DNA from: Bacteroidales bacterium
GTDB lineage: Bacteria > Bacteroidota > Bacteroidia > Bacteroidales > UBA4181
Assembly: GCA_031264715.1 (NCBI GenBank)
Contig: JAISDP010000015.1
Location: 1-28,590, forward strand
DNA length: 28,590 bases
Reading direction: 5' to 3'
How positions within the stretch are numbered: the first letter of the stretch is position 1; the number at the start of each line of letters is the position of its first letter. Below the pieces are notes generated by a model, which worked only from the letters and a program-made list of their open reading frames with translations, was not told the origin of the DNA and searched no databases. Shown one piece after another: positions 16,288-24,112 of this stretch. Position numbers and translations under genes: made by a program.

Positions 16288-18237
16288 ATGAAAGTCATGA
16301 AAAACATAAAAATCTTAATTTTAGTTGGCGTGTCGGGCATTTTCAATTCGTGTGTTGATTATCTCGATGTTGTACCCGACAATGTTGCTACCATCGACAA
16401 TGCTTTTACCAGCCGGTCGATGGCCGAAAAGTTCCTGTTCACCTGTTATTCGTATATGCCAAGCCATTCCAGCATCAACACCCAGGCATTTACCATCGGT
16501 GACGAATTCTGGGTGCCTTATCCGCAGGTTCCCCTGTTTTTTTATAACGATCCGTTTGAGCAGATCGCCATGGGAAACCAGGGTATCATCAATCCGCAGT
16601 TGAACTATTGGGACGGGGCTAATAACGGTAAAGCCATGTTTATTGCATTGCGTGATTGCAACATATTCCTCGAAAAGGTGAATGGTGTTCCCGGCTTGTA
16701 CGAACAGGAAAGAAAACGATGGATTGCCGAGGTGAAATTCCTGAAAGCATATTACCATTACTGGCTATTACGGATGTATGGCCCTGTCCCCCTCATCAGG
16801 GAAAACCTGCCGGTATCCGCCAGCGTCGAAGAAGTACAGGTGAAAAGGGAGCCAGTGGATGCCTGTTTCGATTACATCGTCAGCCTGCTGAATGAAGCCG
16901 TGGCCGACCTCCCGTTGAAATTGCAGAACGAATCGACGGAAATGGGCAGGGCTACCCAGCCGGTTGTGCTGGCTGTAAAAGCGAAAGTATTGGTGGAAGC
17001 CGCCAGCCCGCTGTTCAATGGAAATACGGATTATGCCAATTTCAAGGATAAGGATGGTATTCCGTATTTCAACCAGGCTTACGATGTGGCAAAATGGGAA
17101 AAGGCAGCCACGGCATGCCGGAATGCCATAGACACGTGTCACCTGGCAGGATTCGCTTTATACCAATACCAGCAGGGTGTAGGCGAAAACATGGTTCCGG
17201 AAATTGTCACCCAGATGAGTATCAGGAACAGTGTTGCCGAAAACAACTATACCCTCAATAAGGAAGCAGTATGGACAAACCCCAACAGCACATCGTATGA
17301 AATCCAAAGCGTCACTACCCCGTTTATCGACCCGTCAAAGATCACCAACATGGGTATACGGCCAATACTGGCGCCACCGTTGCGGATTGCCGAAATGTTT
17401 TATACGGCCAGCGGTGTCCCTGTTGATGAAGACCAGGAGTGGGAATCGAATGGTAAATATGCGGAGAGATACAAAGTGAAAACTGCAACCGATGCTGATA
17501 AATACCATATAAAAGTAGGGGTACAAACTGCAACACTGCATTTCGACCGCGAAATAAGGTTCTATGCTAACCTTTCCTTCGATGGCGGCTTGTGGTACGG
17601 GACCGGAAAATTCGATAACGACGACCAGTGGGATGTCCGGGCAAAGGCTGGCGAAGCAGCCGGTAAAAGGTCTATGTCGAGATATTCGGTTACCGGGTAT
17701 TTTTGCAAGAAATTAGCCAACTACAAAAACGTTATCCTTCCCGGCGATGGAGGCGGTTACCAGGTGGTCGACTATCCATGGCCGGTGATTCGTTTGGCGG
17801 ATCTGTACCTGCTTTGTTCCGAAGCGCTCAACGAAGCGTACGGCCCGTCGCAGGAAGCATACCAGTGGATTGACCTGGTGAGAAGCAGGGCTGGGCTGGA
17901 AGGTGTTGAAGCATCATGGTCCAAATATGCCAGGACGTCGCGTAAAGCAAAACCAACCACGCAGGACGGGTTAAGAGATATCATCCAGCGCGAACGCCTG
18001 ATTGAATTAGCCAATGAAGGCCAGCGGTACTGGGAAATCAGGCGATGGAAAAGGGCTAAGGAGATATGGCACAACAAACCGATACAGGGTTGGGATATCG
18101 AACAAAGCGAAACGGCAACCTATTATCGGGTCAGGAATATTTATACTCCCCAGTTCACCACGAAAAATTACCTGTGGCCTGTCAGGGAATACAACTTGTC
18201 GGTCAATCCCAATTTAGACCAGAATCCGGGCTGGTAA
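16288..18237 (+). CDS. susD: SusD/RagB-family surface glycan-binding lipoprotein
   Basis: A 649-residue lipoprotein, the lid and glycan binder of the SusCD complex. It begins with a lipoprotein signal (IKILILVGVSGIFNSC, Cys22) followed by the family opening DYLDVVPDNVATIDNAF. The TPR-like region (CNIFLEKVNGVPG, VKFLKAYYHYWLLRMYGPVP) and the C-terminal motif (ERLIELANEGQRYWEIRRWK) are diagnostic. Only 3 nt separate it from the SusC gene. A second ATG at 16297 is an equally good start. At 649 residues it is longer than starch SusD (about 550), as is common for SusD proteins binding complex plant glycans. The substrate is not readable from sequence. Confidence 0.95.
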   Translation: MKVMKNIKILILVGVSGIFNSCVDYLDVVPDNVATIDNAFTSRSMAEKFLFTCYSYMPSHSSINTQAFTIGDEFWVPYPQVPLFFYNDPFEQIAMGNQGIINPQLNYWDGANNGKAMFIALRDCNIFLEKVNGVPGLYEQERKRWIAEVKFLKAYYHYWLLRMYGPVPLIRENLPVSASVEEVQVKREPVDACFDYIVSLLNEAVADLPLKLQNESTEMGRATQPVVLAVKAKVLVEAASPLFNGNTDYANFKDKDGIPYFNQAYDVAKWEKAATACRNAIDTCHLAGFALYQYQQGVGENMVPEIVTQMSIRNSVAENNYTLNKEAVWTNPNSTSYEIQSVTTPFIDPSKITNMGIRPILAPPLRIAEMFYTASGVPVDEDQEWESNGKYAERYKVKTATDADKYHIKVGVQTATLHFDREIRFYANLSFDGGLWYGTGKFDNDDQWDVRAKAGEAAGKRSMSRYSVTGYFCKKLANYKNVILPGDGGGYQVVDYPWPVIRLADLYLLCSEALNEAYGPSQEAYQWIDLVRSRAGLEGVEASWSKYARTSRKAKPTTQDGLRDIIQRERLIELANEGQRYWEIRRWKRAKEIWHNKPIQGWDIEQSETATYYRVRNIYTPQFTTKNYLWPVREYNLSVNPNLDQNPGW

Positions 18238-18273
18238 TACTTCAGTAATCATCAATAAAATAACATCATAATC

Positions 18274-19491
18274 ATGAAATCATATAAATATTTCATTCCG
18301 ATAATGATCGCCTGCATGATGTTCATACCGGCATGCAGCGAAGAGAACGAGCGGGTTCCGGCAACGTCCGATTTGACAATTCCCGGCCAGGTATCGAACA
18401 TCCGGGTCGAACGCCTTCCGGGTTCCGTTAAATTAGCCTATGATATGCCAGGCGGGCAAAATCTTTCGTATGTAAAAGCGGAGTGCATGATCAACGGGGT
18501 TTTGCGCCGGGTAAAAGCTTCGTCATATACGAACAGCCTCGTTATGGAGGGGTTTGCCGATACTTCGGTTTATACGATCAACCTCTATTCGGTAAACCGG
18601 AGCGAGTTGGCGTCGGAGCCGGTATCTGTCCGGGCGAAACCTTTAACGCCCAATTTCCAGGAGGTGTTTAAAAATATAGAATTAGTCAGGGATTGGGGTG
18701 GCGCGTCCGCATTTTTCGACAACCCTAACGAGGCGGATTTGGCTATAACCCTGATTTATGTGGACAGTACCGGCTTCTGGAACCAGGGGGAAACCGTTTA
18801 TACGAAAAAGCAACAGGGTTCGGTTTCCGTGCGTGGTTTTGAACCCGAGGAAACAAAATTTGGCGTATATGTCCGCGACCGTTGGGACAATATGACCGAT
18901 ACGTTAGTCAAAGATTTGATTCCCAGGTTTGAAAAGCAATTGGATCGAACAAAATTCAGGGAAATTTATCTTCCATCCGACCAAAATGCCGCTTGGGGAT
19001 GGACAATGCCTCATATCTGGGATGGCGATATTCAGAATAATACCAATATCGATAAACCCGGGTTTCATACCTCTATCAATGTGTGGCCACAATGGTTTAC
19101 CTTCGACCTGGGTGTGGAACAAGGCGCAAAACTTAGCCGCTTCAAATCCTGGCAAAGAGGACAAGAATGTTCATTCAATGACCGGAATATCCGTAAATTT
19201 GAAATTTGGGGCAGCATGAATCCCAACCCTGACGGATCGTTTGACGAATCGTGGACGCTCTTGACGGATGCGGAATCTATTAAACCATCCGAATTGCCGT
19301 TGGGACAACTTTCCGAAGAGGATGTGCAGACCATCATCAACGGCGAGGAGTTTTTATTTTCGCTGGATGTGCCGTATGTCAGGTATATTCGTATAAAAGT
19401 GAAAGAGACGTGGACCAAAGCCCCGGAATTTTATATCATGCAGGTTGCCTTCTGGGGAGCCGAGCCGTCTGATGATCCGGATGGTGAATAA
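18274..19491 (+). CDS. surface lipoprotein with DUF4959, DUF5126 and DUF5000 domains
   Basis: A 405-residue lipoprotein (MKSYKYFIPIMIACMMFIPA, Cys21). Three beta domains follow: DUF4959-like about 35-125 (PGQVSNIRVERLPGSVKLAY), DUF5126-like about 127-225 (NIELVRDWGGASAFFDNPNE, FGVYVRDRWDNMTDT), and a C-terminal DUF5000 domain about 245-400 with a discoidin/F5-8C-like look (WFTFDLGVEQGAKLSRFKSW, FEIWGS, YVRYIRIKV). This architecture is a regular third member of SusCD loci of the sigma/anti-sigma type and probably supplements glycan binding on the cell surface. It is 36 nt after SusD, in the same operon. Exact ligand and role are unknown. Confidence 0.87.
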   Translation: MKSYKYFIPIMIACMMFIPACSEENERVPATSDLTIPGQVSNIRVERLPGSVKLAYDMPGGQNLSYVKAECMINGVLRRVKASSYTNSLVMEGFADTSVYTINLYSVNRSELASEPVSVRAKPLTPNFQEVFKNIELVRDWGGASAFFDNPNEADLAITLIYVDSTGFWNQGETVYTKKQQGSVSVRGFEPEETKFGVYVRDRWDNMTDTLVKDLIPRFEKQLDRTKFREIYLPSDQNAAWGWTMPHIWDGDIQNNTNIDKPGFHTSINVWPQWFTFDLGVEQGAKLSRFKSWQRGQECSFNDRNIRKFEIWGSMNPNPDGSFDESWTLLTDAESIKPSELPLGQLSEEDVQTIINGEEFLFSLDVPYVRYIRIKVKETWTKAPEFYIMQVAFWGAEPSDDPDGE

Positions 19492-19547
19492 ATCCTGCAA
19501 AGAGTTTGTATTAAGTAGTTTTCATTATAATTATAAAAACGATAACA

Positions 19548-20765
19548 ATGAAAAATAAGATAAAATGGTACCGGATAATAATTATTCTGTGCTTTGCATG
19601 CGTGTATTGTACTAAATACGATGATTATAAGAAATACATGCCCGATGGAGAAATTATCTATCCGCAGAAAGCGGATTCGGTGAAAACCTACCCCGGAAAA
19701 AACAGGATTCAACTGGAATGGGTCATCGTAGATCCCAAGGTGACCTCGTGCAAGATATTCTACGAACAGGGCGGCATCCAGGAGTCGACTACCGTAGCGA
19801 TCAATGCGCATAGCGATTATTTCAACGACACCATCCGTGTCATTATTCCCGATTTGGAAGAAACCACTTATGCATTTAAAATAATCTCATACGACGATTT
19901 CGGCCATTCTTCGATAACCGTCGAAGCGGAAGAATCGGCCTATGGGGCAATATACGAGAGCGCGCTGGTTAACCGCACGTTGAAAAGCATAGTGTATGAC
20001 GTTAATGAAGGACTTACGCTGGAATGGTTTGAAGCAGACGATGCCGAAATTGCCGTAAAACTGGCTTATACGGACATCAATGGCAACAACCGGACAATAT
20101 TTGTTGCCGATTCGGTAAACATCACGTCAATTCCCGACTTCAAGATCAGCGAGCCGTTGTTTTACAGTACCATGTACAAGCCCGTTCCTGCAGCAATCGA
20201 CACTTTTTATGTACAGGTGGTCGAAGAAAAAATCCCGTATTATGCCAACATTACCAATATGTTGAAAAATCCAGGGGCCCCGTTCATTAAAGGCGATATG
20301 GTTCATGATAACCGCTTTTATGCGGCAGCGGATTGGATCGCCAATGCGGCCGCTGCCGCAAACGGGAATGTGGATAACCTGAAAAGTAACAGCTTGACCA
20401 TGTGGACATGGGGCGGCTACAGCCCTTTGACAGACATCGTTAATGGGAAGTTGTACCAAACCGTTGAGCTGGAAGCCGGCACATACAGGTTCGATGCTTT
20501 TGCCTACAGTACTTCCAATGCTATCAATAAAGCGTATGTGGCGGTTGCTGCGGGAAATGATTTGCCGGATATAGACAATGTCAGCCAGGCATTGGCCTCT
20601 GTCCCCGTACCTGCCGGAGTTACCGAAGGATCCGCTTCAAAACCGACACTTTCAGTTGAATTTACAATTACTGAAAAAACCAATGTGTCGTTGGGTTTCC
20701 TGGGAAATATCAATTCCCAGCAGGAAACTGCTTTCAGGAAAGTTGAATTATGGGAAAAACGGTAA
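19548..20765 (+). CDS. surface lipoprotein with DUF4998 and DUF5013-like domains
   Basis: A 405-residue lipoprotein. After a lipoprotein signal (Cys18 or Cys21 in CFACVYC) comes the typical DUF4998 start DDYKKYMPDGEIIYPQKADS, followed by two fibronectin-like beta repeats to about 230. A C-terminal DUF5013-like domain (about 250-404) resembles a carbohydrate-binding jelly roll (TMWTWGGYSPLTDIVNGKLY, LEAGTYRFDAFAY). It commonly follows the DUF4959-type gene in SusCD loci, and here the gap is 56 nt. It is probably a second accessory glycan binder on the outer surface. No catalytic residues are recognised. Confidence 0.85.
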   Translation: MKNKIKWYRIIIILCFACVYCTKYDDYKKYMPDGEIIYPQKADSVKTYPGKNRIQLEWVIVDPKVTSCKIFYEQGGIQESTTVAINAHSDYFNDTIRVIIPDLEETTYAFKIISYDDFGHSSITVEAEESAYGAIYESALVNRTLKSIVYDVNEGLTLEWFEADDAEIAVKLAYTDINGNNRTIFVADSVNITSIPDFKISEPLFYSTMYKPVPAAIDTFYVQVVEEKIPYYANITNMLKNPGAPFIKGDMVHDNRFYAAADWIANAAAAANGNVDNLKSNSLTMWTWGGYSPLTDIVNGKLYQTVELEAGTYRFDAFAYSTSNAINKAYVAVAAGNDLPDIDNVSQALASVPVPAGVTEGSASKPTLSVEFTITEKTNVSLGFLGNINSQQETAFRKVELWEKR

Positions 20766-20822
20766 TTTATATAATCCCTGATTAAAATAAGTCGATAAAT
20801 TCTTCTATTTTTATTATTTTTT

Positions 20823-22724
20823 ATGAAATCACGTATCATTATAAATATTATAAATATTCTTATTTTGCAAATATTGTTTGCACCAGCCTTTATGGCGCAA
20901 GTCAAAGATCAACTGTTCCCGCTTTCCCCCAATTCCATCCATTTGTCGGGATACCTCGAAAAAGACATCCAAAATTCGATGGTGCAGTGGAATAAGGTTG
21001 CAGTGCCTTATTCCAAATTTGTCGATTTCTTCCGGCATGGACATGACTTCATTGCGCTGGGTGAAATGTGGGGTAAGGCGGTACGTTCCGGTTGTATGTT
21101 TTACCGGTACACGCAAGATCCGGAACTGAAACATATCTTAGACGCTACCGTGAAGGACATGCTTGGCACGCAACGTGCTAACGGCAGTATCAGTTGTGTA
21201 TCGCCCGATAGGCAGCCCGATGGCCCCAGCGGTGACCTGTGGGAACGTAAATACGTAATGCTTGGTCTGGAAGAATACTACGAATGGGTAAATCCCGATC
21301 CGGTTGTATTGGAATCGCTGATCAAACAGGCCGATTGCATCATTTCTCAAGTGGGGAGAGCGCCCAAAAAGGAAATCGTCGATCTGGGGTGGAGCGCTGC
21401 CAACATTGGCTTGGATGAAATTTCCAACATTGAATCCAGCGCTTTGCTTGAACCTTTCATGCGTCTGTACAATTGGACACAACAACAGCGTTTCCTCGAT
21501 TTTGCCACGTACATTGTTGAGGCCGGAGGGACGAAACACTACAACATTTTTGAACAGGCTTACAACAATGTGGCTCCTCATCAAATGGCAGGCCTTTACC
21601 CGAAAGCTTACGAAATGATGTCGATTTTCGAAGGTCTGGTGGAATATTATCGTGCTACTGGTGATGTCAGGTGGAAACAGACAGCGCTTAACCTGTACAA
21701 CAATATCCGTACCAGGGAGATCACCATCATTGGTAACGGAGGGGCAGACCAGCCTTATCATCTGCATGGCGGGTGCGAACTGTGGAATAATATCGCTTTG
21801 GAACAAACCAACCCGGATATAACCCGCATGATGGAAACCTGCATAGGCGTTACATGGATGAAATTTTGCAGCCAGATTTTGCGTCTCTCCGGAGATGCAA
21901 ACCCTGTGGATGAAATCGAAAAATACATCTACAATGGATTGCTGGGCGCCATGAAACCCAGTGGCGACAGTTTCAGTTACTCAAATTTGCTCAATGGGCA
22001 AAAAGTGGACATTAGAGGCTGGGGCGCCGATTTCGGCGACATGAGAGTTACCTGTTGCAACCTCAACGGCCCGATGGGACTGGCCTGTATTCCCTATATC
22101 GCTGTGATGAATTCCACTGCCGGACCGGTAGTAAACCTCTACAATGAAGGAATAGTAAACATGAATACGCCGGCTCAAAATAAACTGCTGTTGGATATCA
22201 AAACCGACTATCCGCAATCGGGAAACGTCATCATTCGGGTGAATCCGGAAAACAAAGAAATTTTCACATTGAGATTGCGTATTCCAAAATGGAGTGAAAA
22301 GACGATCGTAAAAATCAATGACAAAATGCAAACAGTAACTTCCGGGCAATATGCAGCGTTCAAACGTAAATGGAAAGCCGGCGACCGTATCGAAATCACT
22401 TTTGATATGACCTGTCATGTGATTGATGCGCCGCACGGAAGTAATCCCAAAGGTAATAACTTTCAGGCTGTGATCCGGGGACCAATTGTACTGGCCCGTG
22501 GTGAAAAAATAGAAGCCGGATATAATCAGCCTGTTACCATCAAGGCCGATAAGAACGGCGTAGTGGAAGTTACCAAAATCAAGCCCACGGTTGCCGCTAC
22601 TCGCATGGAATTTATCGTGCCGACCGCCGGTGGAAATATCCGTATGGTTGACTATGCTTCGGTAGACGGATGGGATGGTTCAAAAATTTGCACATGGTTG
22701 CCAACTGATGTAGAGAATGAATAA
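20823..22724 (+). CDS. glycoside hydrolase family 127-like beta-L-arabinofuranosidase
   Basis: A 633-residue secreted enzyme (signal to about residue 25, cleavage near AFMA-Q). The fold is an (alpha/alpha)6 barrel followed by beta-sandwich domains (about 455-620). The zinc-cysteine active site of GH127 is visible: Glu338 and Cys340 in the ETC motif, and Cys411-Cys412 in VTCCNLNGP, where the first Cys is the nucleophile in characterised HypBA1. Glu319 (GGCELWNN) is the likely acid/base. Relatives in GH142 and GH146 use a similar site, so exact linkage preference is open. It would release beta-L-arabinofuranose from arabinans or hydroxyproline-rich glycoproteins. The stop codon overlaps the next gene by 8 nt, so translation is coupled. 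Confidence 0.82.
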   Translation: MKSRIIINIINILILQILFAPAFMAQVKDQLFPLSPNSIHLSGYLEKDIQNSMVQWNKVAVPYSKFVDFFRHGHDFIALGEMWGKAVRSGCMFYRYTQDPELKHILDATVKDMLGTQRANGSISCVSPDRQPDGPSGDLWERKYVMLGLEEYYEWVNPDPVVLESLIKQADCIISQVGRAPKKEIVDLGWSAANIGLDEISNIESSALLEPFMRLYNWTQQQRFLDFATYIVEAGGTKHYNIFEQAYNNVAPHQMAGLYPKAYEMMSIFEGLVEYYRATGDVRWKQTALNLYNNIRTREITIIGNGGADQPYHLHGGCELWNNIALEQTNPDITRMMETCIGVTWMKFCSQILRLSGDANPVDEIEKYIYNGLLGAMKPSGDSFSYSNLLNGQKVDIRGWGADFGDMRVTCCNLNGPMGLACIPYIAVMNSTAGPVVNLYNEGIVNMNTPAQNKLLLDIKTDYPQSGNVIIRVNPENKEIFTLRLRIPKWSEKTIVKINDKMQTVTSGQYAAFKRKWKAGDRIEITFDMTCHVIDAPHGSNPKGNNFQAVIRGPIVLARGEKIEAGYNQPVTIKADKNGVVEVTKIKPTVAATRMEFIVPTAGGNIRMVDYASVDGWDGSKICTWLPTDVENE

Positions 22725-24102
22725 ACACATCGTTAAACAAGTGAAAATATTCTTGTTGACTTATTTGTTACGCATGGTGGGAACAGTCATTGCTCAGGAT
22801 CGGATAATCACTCACGACGATCTGGATTTTCTGGAACAGATGACCCTGGATGTATTGAACAGTTCGCGTATCTTTCCGGGACAAAAATTACCTGATCCGT
22901 TCGGGGTAAACAGCACGGGAGGAGTTTTGATCAGGCCGGGAGGTCGAGATACTTACCCGGCATTCTGGATCAGGGATTATGCAATGTCCCTGGAAACAGG
23001 AATGATGAACAGGGAAGAACAAAGGCACATGTTGTTACTCACAGCCAAAACCCAGTGCGATCAAACCCGGATTACAAAGGGAGAAAATGCGATTGTTCCC
23101 ACGGGCGCCATTGCCGACCACATCCGGGTAGAAAACAGCGTGCCAATCTATTATCCGGGAACTTACGATGATGACGAACAGGGTTCCAAGGATTCACAAT
23201 ATGGATTGTTCCCGCCATATTGCGACCAGTTTTTCTTTATCCACATGGCCAAGTGTTATGTTCAGAAAACATCCGACACAAAGATATTATTGCAAAAGAT
23301 AAACGGAGTCAGCCTGATAGATCGTTTGGAACTGGCGTTTAAAGTACCGCCTGTACGAAACAGCAGTCCTTTGGTATTCACAACGGAAGCATTTGCCGGT
23401 GTCGACTTTGGATTCCGCGATGCAATATTCATTACCGGGGATCTTTGCTTTGCATCCCTGCTGAAATATCGTGCAGCGCTGGAACTGTCCGAACTTTTCG
23501 GAAAAACAAAGCATAAAGAGAAAGCAGCGATATACAAAGATATAGCAACGCAAATCAAGACTGTTTTGCCCGGAACCTTTGCAAATACGGACGGGATGTT
23601 ATGCGCTTCGACCGGCAAAAGCAGGCAGGCCGACGTATGGTCGACCGCACTTGCCGTGTATTGGGACATCCTGGAAGGAGACGCGATGATAAAAGCGTGC
23701 AATCATCTTGCCAAGGCTTATGCCGGAAAGAAACTGTCGTATAAGGGAAATATACGGCATATCATCATGGGTGAAGATTTTAACCAATCCACAGCCTGGG
23801 AAACAGCCAAAGCGCCTGTAAATACTTACCAGAACGGCGCATATTGGGGTACGCCCACCGGTTGGGTCGCTTATGCCATCTCGAAAGTTAACATGGAATA
23901 TGCGCAGCAACTGGCGAAAGAATTTGTAGATGACCTGAGAGAGAACGATTATCGTAAAGGCGAAAATTATCATGCACCCTACGAATGTTTTTCCCCGCCT
24001 TCATATACCCGTGGGCCGATATATCTGACAACCGTAAGTTGCCCTTATATTGTTTTCAAATCTTCGTATCAGTCCTCTATTGTAACTCCCCGAAAAAAAT
24101 AA
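22717..24102 (+). CDS. secreted helical-barrel glycosidase-like protein, unassigned family
   Basis: A 461-residue protein with a signal peptide (cleavage near VIAQ-D, residue 27), not placed in a named family. Many amphipathic helices, FWIRDYAMSLETG (83-95), the NGAYWGTPTGW loop (373-383) and HAPYE (419-423) resemble six-hairpin glycosidases, where an Asp in a WxRD motif and a late Glu supply catalysis. Asp87 and Glu423 are therefore candidate acids. The gene overlaps the GH127-like gene by 8 nt (start inside its last codons) and lies 10 nt before the GH78 gene, so all three are translated together and probably act on one glycan. A sugar hydrolase or lyase is likely; the substrate is unknown. 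Fold and catalytic residues are inferred from motif resemblance. Confidence 0.65.
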   Translation: MNKHIVKQVKIFLLTYLLRMVGTVIAQDRIITHDDLDFLEQMTLDVLNSSRIFPGQKLPDPFGVNSTGGVLIRPGGRDTYPAFWIRDYAMSLETGMMNREEQRHMLLLTAKTQCDQTRITKGENAIVPTGAIADHIRVENSVPIYYPGTYDDDEQGSKDSQYGLFPPYCDQFFFIHMAKCYVQKTSDTKILLQKINGVSLIDRLELAFKVPPVRNSSPLVFTTEAFAGVDFGFRDAIFITGDLCFASLLKYRAALELSELFGKTKHKEKAAIYKDIATQIKTVLPGTFANTDGMLCASTGKSRQADVWSTALAVYWDILEGDAMIKACNHLAKAYAGKKLSYKGNIRHIIMGEDFNQSTAWETAKAPVNTYQNGAYWGTPTGWVAYAISKVNMEYAQQLAKEFVDDLRENDYRKGENYHAPYECFSPPSYTRGPIYLTTVSCPYIVFKSSYQSSIVTPRKK

Positions 24103-24112
24103 GATACATTAA

